Part shown: positions 35,230 to 46,447 of the stretch, piece by piece | Layout: each line of letters starts with the position of its first letter | How positions within the stretch are numbered: position 1 is the stretch's first letter | The notes under the pieces: generated by a model | Told to the model about the DNA's origin: nothing | Database searches by the model: none | The model's input: the letters and a program-made list of their open reading frames with translations, nothing else | NCBI RefSeq assembly: GCF_963576675.1 | Contig: NC_088913.1 | Span: 19,728,001 to 19,792,000 of the forward strand | DNA: 64,000 nucleotides | Reading direction: 5' to 3' | From: Euphorbia lathyris | Lineage: Eukaryota; Streptophyta; Magnoliopsida; Malpighiales; Euphorbiaceae | Program-made: the position numbers and the translations under genes

Positions 35230-35609
35230 AAAAAAATTATTGATTTCTATTAACTTTTTAGAAAATATAGTAAAATATAATATCTCTCTCTTTATTAATG
35301 ATTCTCATTTTCCGTAACATTCATTAAATTACACCACTCTTTATATCTTAAGAACTTAAAGTGGTAAAAGAGTAATTAATGTTAAGTTCATTAATAATGG
35401 TAGAATATGAAAAATTTACTTTGAAAATATAAACTGACAAATAATATGAAACAAGAAAAATGTTCTCTCTAATACGGAACGGACGAAGTATAATGTGTTA
35501 TTTAGTTAGATTTATACCCAACATGTATAATAATACGGGCCTCCCCTCTACCTATTGCAGGGTGAACATCGGTCATGATGGTTATTTATATATTTATACC
35601 CAACATGTA
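35230..35609. other. AT-rich flank, no gene
   Basis: It holds the right edge of the possible Stowaway element (about 35488). It also holds a 17-bp direct repeat, TTTATACCCAACATGTA, at 35511-35527 and 35593-35609. No gene is seen. Confidence 0.5.
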
Positions 35610-36725
35610 GAGTTAGGGCTATAAGAATGATCAAATTTGTCCATGTGTTTTTATAAAGAGGTCAGAAATTGGATATTCCATCATGTCTATTTATATAGAT
35701 GATATGATATTATTGGAACTCCTAAAGAGATTCTAAAAGCAGTGGATTATTTGAAAAATGAATTTGAGACGAAAGATATTGGAAAGACAAAATTTTGTCT
35801 TGGTTTACAAATTGATCACCTAGAAAAGAGAATTTTTATTCACTAATCAACTCCACAAAAAATATCCTTAAAAGATTTTACATGGACAAAGCACATCCAT
35901 AGTAGTCCAATGGTTGTTTGATCACTTGATGTAAATAAAGATACTTTTCGATATTGAGAAGATAAAAATAAGATTCTTGGTCCTGAAGTATCATATCTTA
36001 GTGCAATACTGCACTAATGTATCTTGCTGACAATACAAGGTCCGATATTGGGATGGAATTTAGCATATATTCTGTTATCTTCAAAGAACTATTGATTCGA
36101 GTTTATTTTATGTCTATGAATCTAAACTTAAATTAGTTGGCTATGCGGATGCGGGTTACTTATCTGATCCATACAAAGCTCGATCACAAACAGACTATTT
36201 ATTCACATATGGAAGTACAAATATATCTTGTACTCTATGGAGCAAACTATTACAACTACTTCAAATCATGTTGAGTTAATAATTATTCATGAAGCAAACC
36301 AATAATGTGGTTGGCTAAGATCGTTAACCAAACACATACGAGAGTCATGTGGTAGATCATCAGATGAAGAAACACCGACTACAATATATGAAGATAATGC
36401 AGCTTGCATTGCTCAACTGAATGAATGCTACATTAAAGGAGACAAAATAAAGCACATTTCACCAAAAAAAATTATTTACTCACGATTTTCAAAAGAACGG
36501 TAAAATCAATATTCATCAAATTCAATCAAATGACAATATTGCAGATTTGTTCACAAAGGGATTACCTTCTACAACTTTTAAGAAGTTGGTTTATGGTACG
36601 GGAATGCGTCGTCTTAGAGATCTTCAGTAATATTGCGAATAGGGGGTAAACATTGTACTCTTTTTCCCTTAACCAATGGTTTTGTCCCACTGGGTTTTAC
36701 TTGGTAAGGTTTTTAATGAGGCAGT
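35610..36725 (+). pseudogene. 5'-truncated copia element, RT and RNase H remains
   Basis: The plus strand encodes, with frame changes, YKNDQICPCVFIKRS, YIDD, GTPKEI, KDIGKTKFCLGLQIDHLEK, then RNase H with GYADAGYLSDPYKARSQTDY, YEDNAACIAQ and GDKIKHI. The end near 36610 is followed by AGGGGGTAAACATTG and the tail typical of this copia group. It is cut at 36725 by the Tork-like element and resumes at 43014. Many stops show it is old. Confidence 0.8.
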
Positions 36726-37415
36726 TGAAGGACCCAAAAGACGGGTTACCAATAACACGCGAAATACCAATAACAACACCACAAGGATCTATCTCACAAA
36801 CAATCAACCAAAGGACAACCCAAGTTCCAAATTAAAACAGCAACTATAACCACAAGAATGGAAATCTAAACCACAATCAACAACACAAGATTTATACGTG
36901 GAAAACCTCTTCGGTGTGAAGAGTAAAAACTACGGGACGTTTGAGGAGTCCACCCTTCTTCTCTTATTATGATAAAATTGAGGGTAAAACAAACCCAATA
37001 AAGTTCTTACAAAAGGTTTATAACCCACCAACAACCATGAAACAATAAGAGATTTAGAAGAAGAAACAAATACCACAAAGAGAAGAAACTTATCTACAAT
37101 CTGCCCTAATCCCGAACAGACCTTCCCGATCTCCGAACGACAATCACAACGGTGAGAACAATGAACAATATGTCAAGAAGCTCCTGTCCAAAAATCGTGA
37201 CAATCCGACGGTTCAATCTCCGAGAATCAACAAAAACGTGAACTGACCTAAAGAGAGAAAGGCCAAAACCGAAAATCTTCTTTTGTGTGTCCTTTCTTCT
37301 TCCTTCACTTATCTCAATAAATGACAACTCATAAACTTAAATACATATTAACTTAGCTTCTCTAAGAAGCCAAAATTAATATTAAATGGACCTTAAATAT
37401 GGGCTGGACCCATAA
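36726..37415 (-). repeat. Tork-like 3' LTR (LTR A)
   Basis: 690 bp. The polypurine tract GGAGGGGGAGAT lies at 37427-37416, directly upstream on the minus strand. It shares more specific variants with LTR B than with LTR C. Confidence 0.92.
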
Positions 37416-37462
37416 CAATCTCCCCCTCCAGCTCATCACGGAGAGGAAGAAACTCAAATTCT

Positions 37463-40369
37463 TCAATTTTTGAATCTCATCCCGGAAAGCTTATTACAAA
37501 GCTCAAGCTTGCTTCCGGGAACCACCTTGGTTAACATGTCTGCTGCATTTTTATCTGTGTGGACTTTCTTTAACAAGAATTCTTTCTCTTCAATCACATT
37601 CCGCAACCAATGATATCTAATATCAATGTGCTTGGTACGAGCATGATACATGGCATTCTTGCTCAAATCCAAAGCACTCTGACTGTCACAGAATGTCACA
37701 TACTCACATTGCTTCAAACCCAACTCTTGAAGAAATCTCTTCAACCAAATCATCTCTTTACATGCTTCCACAGCTGATATATACTCAGCCTCAGTAGTAG
37801 ACAATGCTACACACTTTTGTAGCATGGATTGCCATGAAATGGCTCCCCCTGAAAATGTAAACACATAACCTGAGGTAGAATTTCTATTATCAAGATCACT
37901 AGCCATGTCTGCATCTGTATATCGCTCAAGAATTAGCTTACCACCTCCATAACACAAACTCAATTTGGAAGTACCACGCAAATATCTGAAAATTCACTTA
38001 ACAGCTTCCCAATGAACCTTACCCGGATTGGATAAGTATCTACTCACCAAACCAACAGCCTGTGCAATATCTGGTCTAGTACAAACCATAGCATACATCA
38101 AAGAACCAACAGCAGATGAATAAGGAACAGAAGACATACTTGCTTTTTCTTCATCTAACTTAGGACAAGCTCTATTACTCAACTTGAAGTGAACTGCTAA
38201 AGGTGTATTAACAGGCTTGGCATTCTTCATATTGAACCTTTCGAGCACACGTTCAATATACTTTGCTTAGGATAACCACAACTTTCCCACTTTTCTATCA
38301 CGAACTATCTCCATGCCTAAGATCTGTTTAGCTGGACCCAAGTCTTTCATGTCAAATGACTTCGACAAATCCCTTTTCAAGTTGGAAATCATCTCTGCAT
38401 CTTGTCCAACTATCAACATATCATCCACATATAATAGAAGGATAATGAAGTTACCTCTAGGGAAATTTCTAAAATACACACAAGGATCTGCTGAAGTTCT
38501 GTTATAACCATTCTTTGTCATAAAAGAATCAAACTTCCGATACCATTGCCTTGGTGCCTGTTTGAGCCCATAAAGACTCTTCTTCAACTTACAAACAAGC
38601 TTTTCTTTTCCCTTCTCTTCAAACCCTTTAGGTTGCTCTATATATATCTCCTCATTTAAATCACCATGTAAGAAAGCAGTTTTCACATCAAGCTGCTCCA
38701 ACTCCAAATCAAGACTTGCAGCTAAACCCAAAACAGTTCTTATAGATGTCATCTTGACAACAGGAGAGAAGATCTCATCAAAATCAATGCCCTTCTTCTG
38801 ATCGCAACCCTTTACCACCAATCTGGCTTTGCGTTTCACTATCTTGTCACCATCTTTCTTGTTCTTGAAAACCCATCTGTTTTTCAAGACCTTCTTGCCT
38901 TTAGGAGGCTTCACAAGCACATATGTCTCATTCTTTTTCAAGGAATCCATCTCTTCCTTCATAGCATCAAGCCAAAGATTTTTGTCTTTACTAGACAACA
39001 CTTCTTCAAATTTCTCTGGCTCCCCCTCATCAGTGACAAGAATAAACTCCGAGCTTGGATATTTTGTAGAAGGTTTTCTTTCTCTAGTTGACCTTCGAAC
39101 CAATGCTTCTTCCACCAAAGGAGCTGACTGCTCCCCCTTCTCATGAACATCCTCTACATTATTCTGATCATCATGTGGAACATCATCAAAGTCTGGTACA
39201 CTATCACCATCATTATCAAATTCTGGTGCATCACCATCTTCATTTGGTTGTACCTCATCAACACCATCAAGTGTTGCTTCAACATTCTCATTTGTTGGCT
39301 GCTCAATAGGAATAGGAATAGAAACAGAAGAAATATCAGTAATATCAAAAGACAACGTAGAAGTAGAATTATACCTTGTACTTAGAAGTTTTGAGCCCAT
39401 CTCGTGCTCAAAGAATACTACATCTCTACTTCTCACCACTTTCTTCTTCTCTGGATCATAGAGTCTAAAACCATACTCCTCATCACCATAGCCAACAAAT
39501 ACACAAGGATTAGTCTTGGAATCAAGCTTTGATCTCTGTTCTTTTGGCACATGCATGTATGCCTTACATCCAAAGACTCTCAACTGTGAATAAGTACGAT
39601 CTCTGCCCTTCCATGCTCTCTCGGGTATCTCAAGGCCAAGAGTTATTGATGGTGAACGATTGATCAAGTACACTGAAGTATTAACAGCTTCAGCCCAAAA
39701 TGTCTTTGGAAGATTAGACATTCTAAGCATACATCTCACTTTCTCCACAATTATTCTGTTCATTCTCTCTGCTACACCATTGTGTTGAGGGGTTCCAGGC
39801 ACAGTTTTACATGTCTAATGCCATGGTGTGAGCAATAGTTCTCAAATTCTTTAGAAGTGTACTCACCACCATTGTCAGATCGAAGACACTTCAATTTTCT
39901 CTCTGTCTCCCTTTCTACCATGACATGAAACTTCTTGAAAGTTTCAAACACTTCACTCTTTGTCTTCAACATGTAAACCCAAGTTCTCCGAGTAGCATCA
40001 TCAATAAAAGTGACAAAATATTTACTGCCACCAAGAGACTCCACCTCTAAAGGACCACAAACATCAGAGTGTATCAACTCCAACTTTCCTTCCTTCTTTG
40101 TAGACTTCTTAGAAAAGGAAGCTCTATGTTGCTTTCATGCTAAGCAATAATCACAAGGGTAAAAAAACAGATTTATCAACAGGAATAAGAGATTTACCTG
40201 CCAAAAGCTTTAACCCTTTATTTGTCATGTGTCCCAATCTTCTATGCCACAAATTTGGAGAGTTCTTTTCTTCAACTGCATTTAGCTCACCAGAACATAC
40301 ATTCAAGTATGTTTTATACAAAGAGCAACACAACTCGCCACGAGCAACTGTCAATGAACCCTTGGACAA
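37463..40369 (-). pseudogene. Tork-like pol: integrase, RT, RNase H (broken)
   Basis: The GAG-pre-integrase part has LWHRRLGHMTNKGL. The integrase has IHSDVCGP, FIDDATRRTWVY, LRSDNGGEY and GTPQHNGVAERMN, with D, D and E present. The RT shows LKNRWVFKNKKDGD, DVKTAFLHGDLNEEIYIEQP, KSLYGLKQAPRQWY, an intact YVDD and KDLGPAKQILGMEI. RNase H shows DADMASDLDNRNSTSGYVF, STTEAEYISAVEACKE, CDSQSALDLSKN and ADMLTK. Frameshifts lie near 40150 and 39795; further breaks lie near 38260 and 37985. The sequence style is that of the Tnt1/Tork group. Confidence 0.9.
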
Positions 40370-40372
40370 TCT

Positions 40373-41536
40373 TCATTTTCCATCTCCAAAGGTATGTCTG
40401 AATCCTTCTAGATCAAGAACATTTGCAGACAATAAGTTAAGGCGTAAATCGGGAATATGGCGCACATTCTTCAATACAAGCATGCATCCAACACTTGTCT
40501 TTACCCGAATATCACCCATGCCAACAATGCTTGCCGAACTCTGATTTCCCATCTTGACACTACCAAAATCTCCTGCTTTGTAGTTCAAGAAGTATTCCCT
40601 TTTAGGAACACAATGATAAGAAGCTCCTGTATCAACAAGCCACTCTGTGTCTGAACCATCAACATGATGACACTCACTAGTTGCACAAATCAAAGCAACA
40701 ACATCATCATTTTTAGAAGTGACAGCTGCAGTATTTTTGTCATCTCCCTCCTTCTGAGAATCTTGCTTCTTACCTTGTTCTCTTTTCCAACGATAACAAT
40801 ATTTCTTTATGTGACCCGGTTTGTTGCAGTGATGACATACCATAGGCTCTTTCCCATCTCTGGACTTAGACCTACCTCTCGAGTTACCATGCCTCTTTGG
40901 ACCTCTACTCTTGCCTCTACCTCTGTTCTCAACAACAAGAGCTTGTGAATTATCAACTCCCATCTCCTTTCTTCTTATCTCTTCATTAAACATACTCTCT
41001 TTGATCACATCCAAAGAAAGTACACCATCTGGAGCAGAGTTACTAATAGTCACAACAAGAGTTTCCCAACTATCTGGCAATGAACTCAACAGAAATAAAG
41101 CCTGCAACTCATCATCAAGAATAATCTTCATAGTGGTAAGTTTGTTGATTATATCTTGAAAATCACTTAGATGTTCAGAAACTGACTTCCCACTTTTCAA
41201 CTTTAAATTAACAAGCCTCTTAATCAAAGAAGCCTTGTTATGAGCAGTCTTTCTTTCATAAAGACCCTCTAATTTCTTCCACAAATCATATGGGTTGGAC
41301 TCTTGAGAAACATGGTTGAAAATGCTAATATCAACCCATTGTATGATAGTCCCTAAAGTCTTTCTTTTCAACTTTTCCCATTCTCTATCTTTCATCTTTT
41401 CGGGTTTAACCGGTTTAGACACACTACCATCCTCTTTAATTTCTGTATCAATTAGGTCATACAAGTCTTTGCAATAAAACAAATCTTCCATCATAGGTCT
41501 CCATATAGAATAATTGGTTGATATCAATTTAACCAT
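40373..41536 (-). pseudogene. Tork-like gag and protease
   Basis: Start ATG 41536 (MVKLISTNYSIWRPMMEDL); the reading frame upstream runs through the primer site into the LTR and is not coding. The UBN2-type capsid region has DLWKKLEGLYERKTAHNKASL and LSDFQDIINKL. The knuckle is CHHCNKPGHIKKYC. The protease has WLVDTGASYH. It ends at a TGA at 40373-40375 where relatives have Trp (TGG to TGA), in the same frame as the following integrase part. Confidence 0.9.
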
Positions 41537-41581
41537 GGAACTATTACTGCTATTAGACTCCACAGCTAACTTCAAAATTAA

Positions 41582-41597
41582 CCTTGCTCTGATACCA
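41582..41597 (-). promoter_or_regulatory. Primer binding site of the Tork-like element
   Basis: On the minus strand TGGTATCAGAGCAAGG follows LTR B after two bases, complementary to initiator-Met tRNA. Confidence 0.88.
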
Positions 41598-41599
41598 AT

Positions 41600-42279
41600 T
41601 GAAGGACCCAAAAGACGGGTTACCAATAACACGCGGAATACCAATAACAACACCACAAGGATCTATCTCACAAACAATCAACCAAAGGACAACCCAAGTT
41701 CTAAATTAAAACAGCAACTATAACCACAAGAATGGAAATCTAAACCACAATCAACAATACAAGATTTATACGTGGAAAACCTCTTCGGTGTGAAGAGTAA
41801 AAACCACGGGACGTTTGAGGAGTCCACCCTTATACTCTTATTATGATAAAATTGAGGGTAAAACAAACCCAATAAAGGTCTCACAAAAGGTTTATAACCC
41901 ACCAACAACCATGAAACAATAAGAGATTTAGAAGAAGAAACAAATACCACAAAGAGAAGAAACTTATCTACAATCTGCCCCAATGCCGAACAGACCTTTC
42001 CGACTTCCGAATAACAATCAAAACGGTGAGAACAAGGAACAATATGTCAAGAAGCTCCTGTCCAAAAATCGTGACGATCTGACGGTTCAATCTCCGGGAA
42101 TCAACAAACACGTGAACTGACCTAAAGAGAGAAAGGCCAAAACCGAAAATCTTCTTTTGTGTGTCTTTTCTTCTTCCTTCACTTATCTCAATAAATGACA
42201 ACTCATACACTTAAATACATATTAACTTAGCTTCTCTAAGAAGCCAAAATTAATATTAAATGGACCTTAAATATGGGCT
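41600..42279 (-). repeat. Tork-like LTR B (inner 5' LTR)
   Basis: 680 bp. It lacks the first 12 bases of a full LTR (minus-strand sense). It is followed by the functional-looking primer site and gag. Confidence 0.88.
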
Positions 42280-42321
42280 ACCAATAAATGGACCTTAAAT
42301 ATGGACCTTAAATGGACCAAT
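42280..42321 (-). other. Scrambled junction between two 5' LTRs
   Basis: In minus sense the short stretch begins ATTGGT (the first six bases after a normal LTR, up to the primer site), then repeats 'ttaaggtccat' units and meets a second ATTGGT before LTR B. It looks like a template-switch or recombination scar. Confidence 0.65.
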
Positions 42322-43013
42322 TGAAGGACCCAAAAGACGGGTTACCAATAACAAGCGGAATACGAATAACAACACCACAATGATCAATTCACAAACAATC
42401 AACCAAAGCACAACCCAAGTTCCAAATCAAAATAACAACAATAACCACAAGAATGTAAATCTAAACCACAATCAACAACACAAGATTTATACGTGGAAAA
42501 CCTCTTCGGTGTGAAGAGTAAAAACCACGGGACGTTTGAGGAGTCCACCCTTCTTCTCTTCTTATGATAAAATCGAGGGTAAAACAAACCCAACAAAGTT
42601 CTTACAAAAGGTTTATAACCCACCAACAACCATGAAACAATAAGAGATTTAGAAAAAGAAACAAATACCACAAAGAGAAGAAACTTATCTACAATCTGCC
42701 CCAATCCTGAACAGACCTTCCGACCTCCGAATAACAATCACAACGATGAGAACAAGGAACAATATGTCAAGAAGATCCTGTCCAAAAATCGTGACAATCC
42801 GACGGTTCAATCTCCGGGAATCGACAAAAAACGTGAACTGACCTAAAGAGAGAAAGGCCAAAATGAATTTCTCTTTTGTGTGAGTCTTTTTTTTCTTCCT
42901 TCACTTGTTTCAATAAATGACAACTTATACACTTAAATACATATTAACTTAGCTTCTCTAAAAAGCCAAAATTAATATTAAATGGACCTTAAATATGGGC
43001 TGGACCCATAACA
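42322..43013 (-). repeat. Tork-like LTR C (outer 5' LTR)
   Basis: 692 bp with complete TG...CA ends. It carries the outer target-site copy. It is more diverged from LTRs A and B than they are from each other, for example around 42355-42430 and 42860-42890. Confidence 0.9.
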
Positions 43014-43276
43014 GCAGTGTCCTATTCGCATGGATGGACATCTGAGGGGGAGTGTCATGAATGAATTAATGGATGTCCATAAGTATAACCATTGTAACTC
43101 TTCATTCCTTAATATTTATAACTTCATAATTTATGTTCTTATGCATCATATATGTTCACAAGTCTATGCATATAAGTTTCTTTCATATAATATAGAGAAG
43201 TAAAGTACAATCACACACTTACTTTCTCTTTATTGTTCATATTCTATTGTATATTACCTTCCATATTTTTATAACA
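43014..43276 (+). mobile_element. Older copia fragment resumed: tail and probable 3' LTR
   Basis: It continues the fragment that ends at 36725. A purine-rich TGAGGGGGAG (about 43043-43052) is followed by TGTCATGAATGAATTAATGG, a typical LTR start (about 43053). A plausible LTR end is ATAACA near 43276. No 5' LTR exists in the window, so the LTR length is uncertain. Confidence 0.6.
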
Positions 43277-43462
43277 TATATTATAAAATTAACTTATTAT
43301 AGAAAAGGGGATTGATTTTGTTTTCTTATTTTATTATGTAAATAAATTGAATTTTGAATTTTTTTTTTAAAATCAAATATGATAGAATCCAATCAGTGAT
43401 AATCCAATAAAAAATGATAGATATGAAATAATATAAATAATAACAAAAGGAAATATAAATAA

Positions 43463-44989
43463 GGGAAAATTACAAAACTAGGTCAAATGAGAGGCCCATT
43501 TACATATTTAACCCATTTACTCAACCTATTACATATCTAGACTCATTTTGTGTGACTTTTCCGTAATACCCCTACCCTTCCCACTTCCCCTCACTCTATC
43601 GGTTTCTCTCCCCTGTTCTCCTTGGTGCGCGAAAACGGTTTGGCTCCTCCATTAATGATTTGAAGACTTTTGATCTTCCTATTTGCCTTTAAATTGCATG
43701 AAATCTGCACCATGTTTCCAAATCACAATGAAGTTCTCTTTTCATCTCTTGATTCTGCAACTTCCTCACCCTAGAAAACGAAGCCATGGTTCTTCATCTT
43801 CCTGTTCGTTAATTGGTTTCTTTCTTCTTGTTACCATTCCAGAAATGGTTATTCTACGTTATTTCCATCGTTTTTCCCAGTTTATCATATTGTTAGGAGC
43901 GAAAAATGTAAGTATCTGCTGTTTTTCCTGCGTTTTCCATGAATTCACTTCGCGTAGTCGATGAATTCGCGAAGATCTGCGAAGAGAACGAGCCTGAAAC
44001 TTGATGATCTACTTCGCGAATCGATGAATTCGCGACGTTCTGCGAAGAGAAAGAGTCTGAAACGTATGGATCTACCTCGCGAATCTATTAGTTCGCGAAG
44101 TCTGCGAATAGATCCTTACGTTTCAGACCTCGCAGACTTCGCGAAAGCATCGATATGCGACGTAGATAGTCACATTTCAGACCTCGCAGACTTCGCAAAA
44201 GAATCGTTATGCGAAGTAAAATCACCTCTTCCCATGCACATTTACATTCGCATGCTTCGCTAATTTTCATTTCGCGAATCCAAAATCGTCCTTTTTCATA
44301 ACTAACACGGTTAATTTTTTCTATAGATGGTTGAATACGTAACATCCCTTTCTGGAAGGCGGCGTACTGGGCTGCAGGGAAGATGCTTTTCCTTCCTGTA
44401 TAGGGATGAACTTCCCCAAGATTGACACATTCACTCCTAAAATGATTCGTTAGGAGAGATTGTGTCAATCTCGGGGTGCACCATGGGACACGTCCATCCT
44501 ATGGTGCCAATCTTCAAAGTGGACCTAACTTAATCCGGTGCCAATTTTAAAGCGGATGAGTAATCTTCGTTTCAAAATTGGTACCGGATTAGTTATTGTG
44601 GCAATCTTGTTGTAAATTTTGATAATGTTATGATTTGAATGTTGTTATTGTGGCAATCTTTTTGTAAATTTTGATAATGTTATGATTTGAATGTTAGAAT
44701 CCGTTGTTGTTTGCCCTTTTTTGTTATATACTACTTCGCGAATTAGCTTCAAAACACATCCAGGCTTCGCATATGCGAACTAAATTCATCAAGCAAACCC
44801 AAACATTTACTTCGCAGACTTCGCATAGTATGGAATATGCGAAGTCAGACGGGATGGGGCGAGCCGCGCGTAAATATTGGGGGTATTTTTGGAAAGTCGC
44901 ACAAAATGAGTCTAGATATGTAATAGGTTGAGTAAATGGGTTAAATATGTAAATGGGCCTCCCATTTGACCTAGTTTTGTAATTTTCCC
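43463..44989. mobile_element. Mutator-like non-autonomous element, 1527 bp
   Basis: Terminal inverted repeats of about 110 bp begin GGGAAAATTACAAAACTAGG on both ends. The 9-bp direct repeat TATAAATAA flanks it perfectly (43454-43462 and 44990-44998). No transposase is seen. The interior holds a cluster of TTCGCGAA-rich units (43960-44207) and a second, looser cluster of GCGAAG/CTTCGC at about 44730-44860. CpG density there is far above the surroundings. Confidence 0.88.
43960..44207. repeat. TTCGCGAA cluster: two direct and two inverted 63-bp units
   Basis: Unit 1 (43960-44022) and unit 2 (44023-44085) are direct copies. Units 3 (about 44086-44148) and 4 (about 44149-44207) are inverted copies of the same core, which contains TTCGCGAAG, CTGCGA, TGAAACGTA and GGATCTA. 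Read on the plus strand they encode repeated SMNSRRSAKRKSLK-like peptides and, after the turn, SDLADFAK. I think this coding look is a by-product of the repeats. The transcript would fold into a hairpin. Confidence 0.75.
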
Positions 44990-44998
44990 TATAAATAA

Positions 44999-46017
44999 TC
45001 ATATAATATAATGGGTAATAAAATGTATTAATTAAATAGTAAATGATGTAGTTTGATTTAATTTTGATTGAAAAAACAGAACTAAGAAATGAAATTACAG
45101 TCATAAAAGAAATTGAAATTGCAACTAGTTTTTTTGTTTTAGTTTTGGTTCAATTTGGTTGATTTCTATAGATATGTAGTATCAGTATTTTATGTTTAAA
45201 AATGTGAGTATTTTAAAGAATTTAGTAATAACTATTAAAATAAAATGGTAGATAGTTTTTTTATATATAAAGAAATATATATGTAGGTAGTTATAATGAC
45301 ATATTTCAGGTTATATATAAATAAATAAATAAATGGAATTTAAGCCAAAGTCTAAGATGTAATTAATGTTGGAAGTAATCAAGAGTAAATCATCACCTAA
45401 TTGTGTGATTAGTGGAGTGGGTTGAATCTTATGGAACCTTGTGCTAAACATATTTATATTTAATTTAGTAAATGATTAATGTCTTGCACATAACTCAAAA
45501 TCAAATGGTTTTATCATAATGAATTTTGTCCTTAATTTGTCTCTAATTGTACAAACATTTCTTAATTTGCAAACATTTAAAAGAAACAAAATAAAGGTGA
45601 TGTTTAGCGGTTAGCTGTTAGCTGATTACATTAGCTGTTAGTTGATTATCTTTTTTGTTATCGGATTGTGTAAACTTGTTTGGTAAACTTAGTTGATTGT
45701 TAATAGTTGTTGGTATAAAATGACAAATAAGATATGGTAAAGCCTTTATTTAGAGTTAAAAGCTAGTAATTAGAAGTAAAAATGTCATTCAAAATAGATT
45801 GAGCAATAAGCTAATTGAAAAAACTAATAAAACCAGTTTTTTCAAAATTAGTTTTTTGGACCCAATAAGCTATTTCAAACATCTGTTCATCAAACACCAT
45901 TATTAGATGTTTGACTATTCAAAACCTCTAAAGTGAATCAAACCTCTAATTTTACCCTAAAAACTTTTTACCAAAGAGGGTAAGAATATCAATCCACATG
46001 CAAGAAGGAAATATTCA
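44999..46017. other. AT-rich intergenic, no gene seen
   Basis: About 1 kb between two Mutator-like elements. It contains 'ttagctgttagctgatta' repeats at about 45608-45650 and the usual AT-rich filler. No reading frame or RNA gene is convincing. Confidence 0.55.
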
Positions 46018-46026
46018 TATATATAA

Positions 46027-46358
46027 GAGTAAACTACAAAACTGACTCAATTGATAGACTCATTTACATATTTAGACATATTACACCATCTCCTATTGAA
46101 CTAGATACTTTTAAATTAAACTTTACCAAACTAGATACTCTCAAATGCTAGACTTGCTTTTATAAGACTATCCATTTGTCTTGTTGTAATACAAAACAAA
46201 ACCGACCTCTTCATTAAAAATGCATTCCTTTTTTCTAGGTTTTGTTGCCGAGGAGGAGTCATCTTGCTAAGTTGAAAGTGTTTAGTTTGATAAGAAGTGG
46301 TGTAAGGAATCTAATATGTAAACAAATCTATCAATTGAGTTAGTTTTGTAATTTACCC
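46027..46358. mobile_element. MITE related to the 43463 element, 332 bp
   Basis: The ends are GAGTAAACTACAAAACTGAC and its inverse, similar to the 43463-44989 termini (GGGAAAATTACAAAACTAGG). The flanks TATATATAA and TATACATAG match at 7 of 9 positions. The inner part matches the first 50 bp or so of the larger element's arms, with 'atttacatattta'. Confidence 0.7.
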
Positions 46359-46447
46359 TATACATAGAGATCAATTACAGTAAAGTTTTTAATTAATTTA
46401 ATGTTATTTAATATTTATAATAATATATGTGCAAATATGTAAATATA

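Larger units (their letters stand above)
9687..35488. mobile_element. Possible Stowaway/mariner-like MITE, split by the LINE nest
   Basis: The left edge reads TA-CTATTCCCTCCGG then 'tattatttatcac'. The right edge, reversed, reads TA-CTTCGTCCGTTCCG then 'catattatttgtcag'. CTCCCTCCGTTCC-type termini next to TA are the hallmark of plant Stowaway MITEs. Without the nested elements about 880 bp remain, long for a Stowaway, because a further MITE-like block (34678-35229) also lies inside. The two ends are degenerate, so pairing them is an inference. Confidence 0.45.
36726..43013 (-). mobile_element. Tork/Tnt1-like copia element with three LTRs
   Basis: It is flanked by the perfect 5-bp repeat GCAGT at 36721-36725 and 43014-43018. 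In minus orientation the LTR reads TGTTATGGGTCC...CCTTCA. Order from high to low coordinates: LTR C (43013-42322), a 42-bp junction, LTR B (42279-41600, lacking its first 12 bases), primer site, gag, pol, polypurine tract, LTR A (37415-36726). The element sits inside an older copia fragment. Internal frameshifts and stops make it inactive. Confidence 0.93.

Noticed and set aside
43683..44263. Two reading frames in the Mutator-like element that look like basic repeated peptides
   Set aside because: The peptide repeats follow directly from the 63-bp DNA repeats, which continue in inverted form; no known domain.
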